NCBI GenBank assembly: GCA_009746045.1
Contig: RPFO01000041.1
Coordinates: 1,902,613-1,966,612 of the forward strand
Source of the DNA: Mesostigma viride
Taxonomy: Eukaryota; Streptophyta; Mesostigmatophyceae; Mesostigmatales; Mesostigmataceae
Reading direction: 5' to 3'
Length of the DNA: 64,000 bases
Shown one piece after another: positions 32,016 through 42,433 of the stretch; within the stretch, counting starts at the first letter, position 1; every line of letters begins with the position of its first letter. The translations under genes were made by a program, and so were the position numbers. The notes under the pieces are model-generated. The model was not told the origin of the DNA, did no database searches, and worked only from the letters and a program-made list of their open reading frames with translations.

Positions 32016-33026
32016 CCAGCCCTTTCTTCTTTTGGAGCTGGACCAGCTTGAAACAAACCTAACCTTGCTTGTGCCCACTCAGCCACAGACCGCTTGGTCC
32101 CTTGAGGTTGATCAGACCTTTGAGGGCCCAGGTTCCTGCCTCCTTTGGGTAACAACATATCTGCCCTTGGACCAGGCTAGGTGTACTGGCCAGTGAATCA
32201 GAGGTCACCCCAGGTTATCCCCTGACCCCTTGGTCAGCTCCCAACCTTTCCTTGGGAACTTGGTGCTAGATTAAAGTCAAGGCACATTACCTAGTCCAAT
32301 GGCTGGGATTACAGGATGCCAAGAACGTACTATTGTGAGTTCCTGATCTTTCACAGTTATCACAGGCGCCCGTTCTTATGGCGCCCGCCTTGGCCAGCCT
32401 GTCCCTTTTATGCTCAAAGAGACTCAGGTAGCACCTATACAAATACTGCCTCATTGGGGAGCCCATGTCTTCACTGGGTGTTAAGCCCAGGAATCACTCA
32501 TGCCAGGCTGTGGCTCTGCTGGGGAATTGAACCCCACCCCAACCTCCAGGTTTATAGGTGACCTGGAACTTTACACAAGAGAAACAGTACAACCATGGGA
32601 ACAACATGAGAAATGACATGACATGATTATGTTTTATTCAAGCATTATATAACCCAGAATGTGGCCCCCTGGCAACCATGTTCCACATGGTCACACAACC
32701 AGGTTCTTTATTAGCAACAGGTTGGAAACAACACTAGAAAACATATGTACAGCAACCTGTAAGAACCAACATTCGGGTTGCCCTTGCATGGCCTAACTGT
32801 TTGAGGCCAAAGGCGTCGACTTAAGTCCTGGCGACTCTTCTGAACCCCATGGGGAGGGCCAGGCATGATTCTCAGCTGGTAGGAGTGACATTCCACACCA
32901 ACTCCTGTCCAGGAGGGTGTACCTAACCCTGAAGGACCGGCTGTCAACCAGTAAGCACCAGTCACCACTTGGTACTTTGGTCAAGCAGCCCACTGGGGGC
33001 GCCCAAGCTGAAGCAAGGCCTGGTCT
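32016..33026 (-). promoter_or_regulatory. 3' UTR of element B with conserved T-arm-like and GGCGCC motifs
   Basis: On the minus strand, GGGGTTCAATTCCCC near 32521-32535 resembles a tRNA T-arm/B box, and a doubled GGCGCC motif lies near 32364-32386. Both occur in the same order in the 3' UTR of element C. No ORF of interest. Purine tract at the LTR edge. Confidence 0.5.
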
Positions 33027-36000
33027 CTATGGCCGCCCGTGTAAGGGGTCCATGAGCCCACGGAGCAGGGGGTACTGCCTCTCCGCCTTCTCCTCCAGCT
33101 TGGTGAGGGCATCTGCAGGGTTGTCCACACCAGGCACATGTTCAATGTGAGCTAGGTAGGACATCTCCTTGAGCAACAAGTAGTCAAGGTCCCTGCTCCT
33201 GGCCAGCTGCCTGTGCACAAATTGCACCATGCCCATGCTATCAGTCCTCACCAGTGTGTGCAGCTGCAACCTACAGGAAGCCACTTGACATAGCTGGTAG
33301 AAGAGCTCCCTCAAGTAAAGAGCAGTATGCAGCCCTTCACAGATTGCCCTGCACTCAGCAATATCACTGCTGGGTGTAACCCTGTTCTGCAACCGACTGT
33401 ACCAGGTAACAAGTGAGGTGTGATCTTGCTCCAGGGTAACTAATGCTGCTGCCCGGCCCCTGACCTCTGTGACCTTCCTATTGTCCATAGAACTGTCTAC
33501 ATAGAGAACCATGTCAAGGGGCTTGTACAAATCCACAGGACCCAGTATGAGAGGGGGAGACATCATGACAGCCTGCACCACACTCTCTGCACCCACCTCA
33601 ACCAGCTGGGAATCTGTAAGTCGACTCAGAACCAGCAAGTCAGGTGCACATATACTTGCAAGCCATGCCAGCATGCCCCTGATGGTAGCACACCTAGCCT
33701 GCGTGATGGGCTCCTGCAATGCATCTACAATCTGCTGTGGGTAGTCCTTACCACCCTCCATCGTGATGAACCACGAGCCCTTGGCTTGGAACAACGTAGC
33801 CTGCATGCCACAGAAGACCATAGGCTCATTCTCCACCATGTGCTGTATCTTACCCAGCTCAAACCGCTTCTGGATCTTAGCCAAGACAGCCTCAACCCAG
33901 TCTGGTGGACCTATGAGATGCAGGTCATCACCATGCAGTGAGGCAAAGACAGGAAGACCATTGTAGGACCCTTGGAACAAACAGGGATCCACTGGAGACA
34001 CTGAGAACCCACAAGTATTCTTCAAGAATTTCTCTAGGCTCTTTCTCCAGATAATGGGACTGGACCTGAGACCTTCCAACCCTTTCAGAATTCTCAGGTA
34101 CCTGGCCTTTATCTCTGCTCTCCATACAGCAGGTACAGTCACAAAGAAAGGAGGGATATCTCTCCAAGTCTGCCTAGCCTGATCTTGGTCACCCTTGAGA
34201 AAAGCCCTCTTGAAATCAATCAGCACAGAGCTATAGGGCACACCCTTAACCAGAAAAGACAGAAATATACACAGCAGAATCCTCCACGTGTCATGCAGCA
34301 TCCCTGGAGTATAGAGCTCCTCATCTAACAACTGGCCAGTGCCATGATACTCGGTTACAACTGGTCTGACATGTGGCACCTGGACACCATCAACCTCCTT
34401 GAGCTTGAGGACAAACATCAATCTGAGCAGCTGGTGAACTTCTGGCAGCTCATCCACAGGCTCTGCACAGTTGGAAACTATCCACTCATGCCCAGAAGCA
34501 ACAAAGCCAAGAGTCCATGCCTTAGCCATCTTGGGGCTCTGCATCATCTCGACTAGCTGGCGCCAGGGAATAGGACTGTGAGCAGCTATCTGGTACCTGT
34601 TTACCCCTAACTGCCTTGGATCAAAGGTGGTTGGGATTATCAACAAGTCCTCAGCTATGGGCTCCTGACTCTGAGGACCCTCAGCTGGCTGACTCCTAAC
34701 AGCCTTCACCGCCACTGCAAGACCCTGGGAATAGTGATATCTTTCAAGGGGGAGGCTGCCCCTACCTTCTAGTGCCAACTCATCAGAGGTCAAAGTAACC
34801 CCTGGCATGCACAAGAAGTTCTGTCCCAGAATGGCAGGCCCCTTATAGCCCTCTACCACACAGAACGTGGTGGGCACCCCTAAGATAGGCACACTCACTT
34901 CCCCAAGGATCTTCATGGACACCTTTCCTGAGAAATCAGACACAGCAAGGCAACTGGGATGGGACATCTGTAAGCCTACAGCATCCTCTTCCCTGATGAC
35001 AGACACCTGTGAGTTGGTATCTACCTCCATTGTAGCCGCCCAGCACGACCCCCACCCCGTGAGCTTGGATACCTTGGGATCATGTTTGCTGCGCATGAGT
35101 GCTCGGATGACGTCCGCCATGAGAGGCCCCCGGGCCTTAGGTGGCTGCCCCGTCCCCTCTGGCCTTGTGACAGTTGCTTCAGCAGCCTCCTCCTGCTCGT
35201 CATCTTCCAGCAGGGACAGACCATCATCCACTACCAGAGGATTGTTAGCTGCTGCTGCCTGGCTCTGGCCTGGCTCCTCAACCCAACTGGGAGGGCCTGG
35301 CCCGTCTGCAGGCCAGATTGCATGTGGCCTTCTTTCCTTGACATGAGCCCAGGACAACCTGTACACGTGCCTTGGATCCTTTTCCAAAGCCACCAGGCAA
35401 GATCTGTTAGCTTCTTTCACACGAGTGACAACCCCATCCTGCCACTTCCCCCGCTTGCCTGGAATAGATGGTTCCTTCCACATCCTGACCTTCAGCCCCA
35501 CCTGAGGCCTCAGCACATTCCAGTTCTTGTCCTTACGTCTCAGCTGGGCAAATAACCTATCTGCCTTCCTAAGACTGGCCTGCACCACGTTCTCAGGCAA
35601 CAAGCTATACTGCAGGGCCAGGGGAGAGACAGCCACACCATCAAAGTAATAGTTAACCCTGTGGTTCAGCTGCTCTTCTATCCCCTTACACCAGGCTGCC
35701 CTCTCTAAGGCAGATGCCACAAGTGGCACTGACTCTGCTGCTAGCACCACTGTCTTCACTTCACGTATGGATCTCTCTACAGCCCCTTGCTGCCCATGAC
35801 TCTCCCTGGGGACTACTACCAGCTTACAAGGCAGCTGGTCCTGATGCTTGAGCAAACAGTCAAACTGCAAGTCTGCCTGCACACTCTTGCACACCCCAAA
35901 GCCTGGTGTCACGTCCGTGATCATTTACGTCCGTGCACTCAAGAAGTTACGCGGTTGCCGTAATCGGAATCGTTACCGACGTTTGGTTGGTTCCGATTCA

Positions 36001-39000
36001 GTAGGCCGCAGGCTTTGTTCCTTGGGCCGGTGTGGAGCGCCGCGCCGGAAAGGCCTGAATTTCTAGAGTGACAGTCTTAGGTGACCTGACTTAGGTTCAG
36101 GCGCAAGACTTTGGGGCGCAAAGCCTTGGTGGCTTGCGCAATATTCCGGTGCGTGACATTTGGCAGTTATGAATCTTTTGTATTGTCCAGACGGAATGAT
36201 GTTCAGTCCATCTGACAAAGCTAGATACGCAGATCGTAGTGTGCGGTGTGCTGGCTCGCACGTGGTTGTCGAACAGACTTGCTCTGCATTTTGCTGGCAG
36301 TCTAACTGCACGTCAGGCGGCTTGCTGGCAAATGCGACAGCGCATGGATGCCGGGATTTTTGGAGGTATTTAGGAGCAGCGCAGCGGCCATGGTGGTCGT
36401 TGTTCGCTCGTTTCTCTCCCTCACAACTAGTTTGTTGTCTTCATGGGGTTAAACTTCTCGAACAGCCCGGAGCAGCCCCCGTGAGTGGTTGCATGTCGTT
36501 GCCATGACGATGGTTGATAAGATTGACAATGGTTTGATCCGGTTGGGATGTTGTTGGCATTGTGGACGAGAAACGTTCTGCTGACCCGGGAACAGTCCCG
36601 GGAAAGGGCCTGTTCGTCGTTGGCCAGTGTGCCAGTAACTGGGACATGAGCGCAGAGTCACACAGTTGATATAGATTATGACGTAAGTAAACACTGTTGC
36701 GCCACAGTGGCGTCATGGTCGGTCTGTGGTGATTTCGATGGGTCTCAAGGATATGTAGTTACTCTTACAGTTGCGGCAGCACAACTCGGCATTCATTGTA
36801 ATTTGTCAAATGTTATGGAATGAATGGTTTGGGCATTGCTTTCATCATAAAGCATTATTGCAATCTTCATAATATAAATATCGGCTGGCTGCGCTGCCTG
36901 TCATGAAGGTGGTGGTGCCGTCAAGGACCACACCTATCATTTCCACTTAATTTAAACGAGCGAACAACCCTTGGCGGGTTCAGTTCGGACAGCCTGAGCC
37001 GGAGATATACCCAAGCTGCTTGCAGAATCAAGCACTTGGAAGAGGATTAAGCTTATCCTTTAAAAAGCTATGAAGAGGATTAGGCTTATCCTTGAAAAAG
37101 CCATGAAGAGGATTATGCTTATCCTTGAAAAAGCACTGAAGAGGTTATTGCTTAGCCTATTTGAAAAGCATGTGTGGTCCTGTCGTGGGAATTTTTTTTT
37201 TCCCTATGTGATCCTCTTTTTGACTTTTTGGCTCTTCATTTTTTCGAGCTAAAAAGTGGGGGGGAATATAGTGGATCACACACAAGAGTACTCTATTGCT
37301 ATGGATATGCCTTCCAAGTGATAGGCTAGGATATAATGGCACGCAAACGCGACAGCTGTCACGTCCGTGATCATTTACGTCCGTGCACTCAAGAAGTTAC
37401 GCGGTTGCCGTAATCGGAATCGTTACCGACGTTTGGTTGGTTCCGATTCAGTAGGCCGCAGGCTTTGTTCCTTGGGCCGGTGTGGAGCGCCGCGCCGGAA
37501 AGGCCTGAATTTCTAGAGTGACAGTCTTAGGTGACCTGACTTAGGTTCAGGCGCAAGACTTTGGGGCGCAAAGCCTTGGTGGCTTGCGCAATATTCCGGT
37601 GCGTGACATTTGGCAGTTATGAATCTTTTGTATTGTCCAGACGGAATGATGTTCAGTCCATCTGACAAAGCTAGATACGCAGATCGTAGTGTGCGGTGTG
37701 CTGGCTCGCACGTGGTTGTCGAACAGACTTGCTCTGCATTTTGCTGGCAGTCTAACTGCACGTCAGGCGGCTTGCTGGCAAATGCGACAGCGCATGGATG
37801 CCGGGATTTTTGGAGGTATTTAGGAGCAGCGCAGCGGCCATGGTGGTCGTTGTTCGCTCGTTTCTCTCCCTCACAACTAGTTTGTTGTCTTCATGGGGTT
37901 AAACTTCTCGAACAGCCCGGAGCAGCCCCCGTGAGTGGTTGCATGTCGTTGCCATGACGATGGTTGATAAGATTGACAATGGTTTGATCCGGTTGGGATG
38001 TTGTTGGCATTGTGGACGAGAAACGTTCTGCTGACCCGGGAACAGTCCCGGGAAAGGGCCGGTTCGTCGTTGGCCAGTGTGCCAGTAACTGGGACATGAG
38101 CGCAGAGTCACACAGTTGATATAGATTATGACGTAAGTAAACACTGTTGCGCCACAGTGGCGTCATGGTCGGTCTGTGGTGATTTCGATGGGTCTCAAGG
38201 ATATGTAGTTACTCTTACAGTTGCGGCAGCACAACTCGGCATTCATTGTAATTTGTCAAATGTTATGGAATGAATGGTTTGGGCATTGCTTTCATCATAA
38301 AGCATTATTGCAATCTTCATAATATAAATATCGGCTGGCTGCGCTGCCTGTCATGAAGGTGGTGGTGCCGTCAAGGACCACACCTATCATTTCCACTTTA
38401 TTTATATAGTGGATCACACACAAGAGTACTCTATTGCTATGGATATGCCTTCCAAGTGATAGGCTAGGATATAATGGCACGCAAACGCGACACTGGGATC
38501 AGGGCCTTCATACCCAACAACAAGTGGTGCTCCTGCATACCAGGTAGAACGTCTATCAGCCTATATCTGCTGAACCTGTCCACTGCCACCAATATATACA
38601 AGCCCCTGATATGCTGGATATCCATCTGGATGTCGCCACGCTCCTTAGCAGGCTCCCTAGCATGGGACTGAGGTGGGTGAACAGCATTCTCCTGGCAACC
38701 ACAGTTCTCAGCAGCAGCCTGGCATGCCTCCCACAAAGGCTCCCTACCTAGCTTCCAAGCAAACATTGCTGCCTGCCCAGAATGTCCAAACATATGATGC
38801 AATCTATGGCCAGCCTCAGCATAGCTCAGCACTCTGTCAGTACTGGCCTGGCGAGACGTCTGAACCGTGTGTGGGGACACATGATCCACTCCTGAGGTTC
38901 CAGGGCCTTCCTGCAGGCCATCCTGACTCCCCAAGCCAGGTCCTGCTCCCTGGACCGCTCCAGGCCCTTCCAGCAAGGTCCTTTGGCCCTCCAGGCCAGC

Positions 39001-39189
39001 ACCTGCTGGAGACCCACCACCTGCATGAGGCATAGGGAATTCAGCTGCAGCATTGTTATTGCAATCCAGTGGAAGAACAACATCTTTACACCCTTGGTGC
39101 TGCACAAGGGGCACACCCCCATCCTTATGTACATCCAACACACCTTCCCCAAGGGGTGACTGACTATTTACAGGGGATGATGTAGCTAG
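33027..39189 (-). pseudogene. pol of element B: integrase-protease-RT-RNase H, interrupted in integrase
   Basis: Minus strand, in the gag frame after the UGA. Integrase: HHMFGH...C..CGC zinc region, MDIQHIRG with the first Asp, then the insertion at 35907-38492; removing it and one CTGG copy rejoins KALIP-GFGVCKSV in frame. Then QADLQFD, HGQQGAVERSIREVK with the catalytic Glu, and a W-rich SH3-like tail. Next a retropepsin-like domain with EVDTNSQVSVI (about 35007-35025) and AILGQNFL. RT follows with VLIDFKRAFLKGD, LEGLRSSPIIW, and SLHGDDLHLI where YVDD is usual (about 33915-33935). RNase H: YVDSSMDNRK, AECRAICEGLH, RTDSMGMVQF, GVDNPADALTKL. Apart from the insertion there are no stops from 35906 to 33027. 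Confidence 0.85.
35907..38492. mobile_element. Tandem repeat pair inserted in element B (LTR-GC-LTR-like)
   Basis: Copy 1 35907-37354 (1448 bp), the dinucleotide GC, copy 2 37357-38492 (1136 bp). Both begin TGTCACGTCCGTG and end GCAAACGCGACA; TSD CTGG at 35903-35906 and 38493-38496. Copy 2 lacks about 312 bp present in copy 1 (about 36958-37265), which holds four ~33-bp GAAGAGG...CTTATCC repeats and AAAAAGTGGGGGGG. No coding sequence. Either two LTRs with no internal region, as from a 2-LTR circle, or two joined DNA elements, since the ends also form an imperfect inverted repeat. Confidence 0.65.
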
Positions 39190-39192
39190 TCA
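39190..39192 (-). promoter_or_regulatory. Gag-pol readthrough stop codon of element B (UGA-CUA)
   Basis: Minus-strand CAG-TGA-CTA-GCT. Gag and pol are in the same frame on either side with no other stop. UGA followed by CUA is the best known leaky stop context in eukaryotic and viral readthrough. Element C has CAG-TGA-CTG at the same place. Confidence 0.65.
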
Positions 39193-40539
39193 CTGCTGCC
39201 CCGACTGGCCCCCTGCCCCAGCAGGCTTGGCCTTCCTGTCAGGACACTCACGACGCCAGTGACCTTCCTTGCCACACACAAAGCATGCTCCACCTTTCTT
39301 CCCAGACCCAGCCCCACCCTTGCCAGGCTTGCCCTGGCCTCCCTGAGACTGTCCACCCTGCTTGCCCTGGTTGCCTTGAGCTTGGCCCTTGCCTTGCCCT
39401 TGGCCACCCTTACCCTGCTGACCACCAGCTTGCTGGCTCCCAACCCCTCCTTGGGAACCTGCACCCTTGCCACCCTGAGCCCCCTGCCTCTGGCGCCTGA
39501 AGCGCTTACGCTTGTTGGGCCTTGCCCCATCACGGGCTGGGTACCCGGGGACATCCCCTTGGCCCTGCACAGCGGAGGTGGCATTGCTGCCATGGGACTG
39601 GATAGCTTTGCAGGCAGGATCTGGCTTCCTTATGCTGAGGATTACAATCTCCAGAGCACGCAAGGAGCCATCAGTCTGGTTAAGAAACATGCGGGCACTG
39701 TTCCTCCCATCCACACTCAAACCCATACGGTCCAGGAAATAGTCTGCCAAGGCCCTATCTGTGACCAGGAAGCCATACTCGGCCCCCTTGTCTCTGATAC
39801 GGTTGAGCCTAGCCCATTCCTCTGCCACAGGGCCCACTATCTCAAAGGTGTCATACTGATGTTTATAGTAGTTGGTGAGGTTGAGAACCTTGTCAGAGAA
39901 CTCCTCCCTCAACCCATCCAGGAACTGTGCCCAGGTTAGCTTATCCTTGACACCAGTCCTAGCCTTTTCCCTGACACGCTCTGACGAGTCCCTGTTGCAC
40001 GTGGACGAGTGAAACACTTGCACTAGGTTGACAGTGGGGTCCACGGAGAGTACAACCAGCTCCATGTCCTCTAGCCACTTGTCTAGAGCTTCCTGTGCTA
40101 GTGGTGGGTTAAGAGGCTTTTGTCCATTCATCAGCGTGACTGCACTCATGTGAGGTCTCGACCCTGGCAGCGCTTTCACCGGCTCCACCACAGTGGGTGT
40201 CACAGCAACAACGCCACTTGGGCCAGCAAGCACAGGGGAGAGCACATCCACGTGAGGCCTCTTACCATTGCCGTCAGCGGAGGTGTCCCTCTTACGCTTC
40301 TCCACGGCTGGTTGCCCATTCGCCACCGTTATTGCATCAGATGCTCCTAGCGCCCGCGCCTTGCGCGCCTCCTCCACCCAGTCTTCGTGCCGTCTCTTGC
40401 TGCCTGGTCTCTTTCCCCCATCGCCCTCGCTGGCTGGGATCGCCTCCCCCACCAGCTGCTCCTTGTCTTGCCGAGGCTCCTGGCTCGCCCCAGCCCGGTG
40501 CCTCCATCTCGCCCTTGTCGCCGTCTCCCGGTTTGCCAC
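39190..40539 (-). CDS. gag of element B with CCHC zinc knuckle
   Basis: About 449 codons on the minus strand. N-terminal ~130 residues basic and low in complexity; middle contains PLAQEALDKWLEDMELVVLSVD, WAQFLDGLREEFSDKVL and YKHQYDTFEIVG; a Gly/Gln/Lys-rich region precedes CFVCGKEGHWRRECPDRK, a canonical CX2CX4HX4C knuckle. Role: particle assembly and genome RNA packaging. The frame has no ATG near its start (GTG at 40539), while an ATG at 40546 in another frame follows TATATA; the true start may be further in (Met before SAVTLMNG) or need a frameshift. Terminates in the UGA discussed above. Confidence 0.75.
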   Translation of the reverse strand: MANRETATRARWRHRAGASQEPRQDKEQLVGEAIPASEGDGGKRPGSKRRHEDWVEEARKARALGASDAITVANGQPAVEKRKRDTSADGNGKRPHVDVLSPVLAGPSGVVAVTPTVVEPVKALPGSRPHMSAVTLMNGQKPLNPPLAQEALDKWLEDMELVVLSVDPTVNLVQVFHSSTCNRDSSERVREKARTGVKDKLTWAQFLDGLREEFSDKVLNLTNYYKHQYDTFEIVGPVAEEWARLNRIRDKGAEYGFLVTDRALADYFLDRMGLSVDGRNSARMFLNQTDGSLRALEIVILSIRKPDPACKAIQSHGSNATSAVQGQGDVPGYPARDGARPNKRKRFRRQRQGAQGGKGAGSQGGVGSQQAGGQQGKGGQGQGKGQAQGNQGKQGGQSQGGQGKPGKGGAGSGKKGGACFVCGKEGHWRRECPDRKAKPAGAGGQSGQQ

Positions 40540-40599
40540 GAGGCATTATATACAGTGGGATGACAAATCAAAACAGGCGACAGACAAGGAAAAACAGGC

Positions 40600-41748
40600 T
40601 CAAGCGCTGGTGCTGCCGGAAGAAGCCGCTGGATGCTCTTCAGCTATGGCCTCCTCCTCACGCTCCTGCGCTGTGCGCGCCACCGGTGTCCCCACGCGTG
40701 GAACTGAGCGGACCTCCTCCGCGTTGTAAGGACCGAGCACACGGCTCACCGGCCTCCCGGCTGCTGTCTGCTCTACCGGCAGTCTAGGCGCACTGCCACG
40801 GCGATACCACTGAAGATTCCTGACCCACCGACTACCACCACCTCGCCGGTCGTTCCGCGAGCCCCGACCAATCTCCCCAAAATCGTGTTCCGGCTCAAAG
40901 GGGATGTTTAACTCTGCCCTGCGCCTGGCCGAGTATCCCTCGTTTGTGCCGTCACCCTCGTCAATCTGTTGTGACGAGCGGGCTATGATTCCCGTTGGCC
41001 GGTCCACGAACTGATCGTGGAACTCCTCGTCGGAAACGTCTCGACCGGTGATGACTGTCACCGTCGGCCCAGTCGCCCCTGGCCTGCTCTGCAACCTCGG
41101 AGTGTCCAAGGTCGACCAAATGCCCGGCGGCCGCGTAGTGATCACCCAGTGATCGGCGTGACCACGCGCCTCTTGGATCAGAATGTTGACCAGGTGCTCA
41201 CACGTTTGAGCCACCACCTCGGCCGAATCCCACGGGCTATCGGCCTCGCGCGTCTGCGCGTCCCGTATGATATGTGACGCGTCGGTCCCCTCCCCCAGCG
41301 AGCTTGTCGCCACCCAGTGATTATACAATCTGGTTCCACCTAAACAGATGGCCACCAGTTGGCCCAGCGTTTCACGCGCTAAGTCCAGCGCCTGGATGGT
41401 TACGTGCCCGCCCTGGTACGCAACTTCTAAACTGTAGATCAACGAAGCAATTTCGTCGCGAATGGCGACGAGGCGCTCCGTGCAGACCCGTCCTGTTTCC
41501 CCTGGCGACGTCGTCGCCCTAATCCTCATCACCACAGGGTCGTTTGCCGACGGCCCTGCTGCGTTACCGCACACAGCGACCCAACCTCCTTCCGCAAGGC
41601 CCCTTGCAACGTGGGCCGCTTGCACAAATGTAGAAGCGTTGGACGGGTGATTATAGGGGAAGAATGCGTCTTCGCGCGCCGGCAACTCTGGAGCTGCTTC
41701 GCGCCTGGGGGATGACTCAGGTAGCGTAACCCGAGCCTCGGCCGACAT
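40600..41748 (-). CDS. ORF0 of element B, first ORF after the 5' LTR
   Basis: 382 codons, ATG at 41748 only 32 nt inside the LTR. Residues ~85-160 are helical (LVAIRDEIASLIYSLEVAYQGG...ARETLGQLVAIC...YNHWVATSSLGEG), followed by LVNILIQE and GPTVTVITGRDVSDEEFHDQFV. These line up with blocks in the ORF0 of element C (AIRNLLDQIRNIL, RNLQNWASLRTGG, LINLVAF, STPVLIHTG...DREFV). C-terminal third is Arg/Gly-rich, perhaps RNA-binding. No match to protease, gag or env that I know. Intact. Function unknown; its position next to the primer site implies it is translated first. Confidence 0.7.
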   Translation of the reverse strand: MSAEARVTLPESSPRREAAPELPAREDAFFPYNHPSNASTFVQAAHVARGLAEGGWVAVCGNAAGPSANDPVVMRIRATTSPGETGRVCTERLVAIRDEIASLIYSLEVAYQGGHVTIQALDLARETLGQLVAICLGGTRLYNHWVATSSLGEGTDASHIIRDAQTREADSPWDSAEVVAQTCEHLVNILIQEARGHADHWVITTRPPGIWSTLDTPRLQSRPGATGPTVTVITGRDVSDEEFHDQFVDRPTGIIARSSQQIDEGDGTNEGYSARRRAELNIPFEPEHDFGEIGRGSRNDRRGGGSRWVRNLQWYRRGSAPRLPVEQTAAGRPVSRVLGPYNAEEVRSVPRVGTPVARTAQEREEEAIAEEHPAASSGSTSA

Positions 41749-41780
41749 GAAACCTTTGCAAACAGAAATGCAATAGTACG
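41749..41780 (-). promoter_or_regulatory. Leader and probable primer-binding site of element B
   Basis: Directly after the 5' LTR: CGTACTATTGCATTTCTG. It is not complementary to the initiator-Met tRNA 3' end (TGGTATCAGAGC). Element C begins CGTATTACACGC here, so CGTAYTA is shared. Confidence 0.45.
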
Positions 41781-42428
41781 AGTTAGCGAGCAGCCAGAAC
41801 TGTGAGTTCCTGGTCTCTCACGCCACACAACGGGATGAGCCAAAGTTGCAAGGCAGCAACCTTTTAACCCGTGCACCAAGCCACGACCACGGTGAGCGGT
41901 TCCACGTCCAATGTGGGAGCCTCGGTTCGTGCTTGCCAAGATAGCTGGTCATCCCCCATGACCAAGCTATATCCTTTGCGTTGTTCCTCGTTCCCATTGG
42001 CGTGACGAGGCACGTGCAGGCAGGCAAGCAAATCCTCAACGTCCACTGGCATCAGTGCAGAGCCAGGACGAACTGGATTTGCCTAGACTCTGCAACCTAG
42101 GAAGTACAGGACCTGTCACAAGCCTGCAAGGCCTAGTATCCTTGCAGACCTGTGCCAGTTCCTGTAGTCCACCGGTCACAGGCTGCTGCTCCTCTGGTCT
42201 ACGTGGACCACAGTCACGTGATAGTCAGGCTAAGCCTGTGCAGGCACGGCCTGCCACGTGTCCTGTCCACTATACCAGAGGACTGTACCCTAGTCGGCCA
42301 CGGACGGCTAGGACTTCGGGACCTCATATCTTTCTTGTCCCTTGTCTGTTTCAGGCGGTCAGCACGGCGTTGGAAAGGTCTTTCCAAACTGCATCCACCT
42401 AGCATATTGGTTGCCCAAAATGCTAACT
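41781..42428 (-). repeat. 5' LTR of element B
   Basis: Same as 31368-32015; AGTTAGC...GCTAACT ends; abuts TSD GGTAT at 42429-42433. Must hold the promoter for ORF0-gag-pol. Confidence 0.85.
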
Positions 42429-42433
42429 GGTAT

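Larger units (their letters stand above)
31368..42428 (-). mobile_element. LTR retrotransposon B (unusual Copia-like lineage)
   Basis: LTRs 31368-32015 and 41781-42428 (648 bp each, identical as far as I compared), TSD GGTAT at 31363-31367 and 42429-42433. Minus-strand order: 5' LTR, 32-nt leader, ORF0 (41748-40600), gag (40539-39190), in-frame UGA, pol (integrase, protease, RT, RNase H; 39189-33027, split by an insertion at 35907-38492), 1-kb 3' UTR, purine tract, 3' LTR. Matching LTRs suggest recent insertion. It sits in the RNase H/spacer region of G. Confidence 0.85.

Noticed and set aside
36160-36507. 115-codon ORF repeated at 37610-37957
   Set aside because: Lies in the tandem LTR-like repeats; conserved only because the repeats are.
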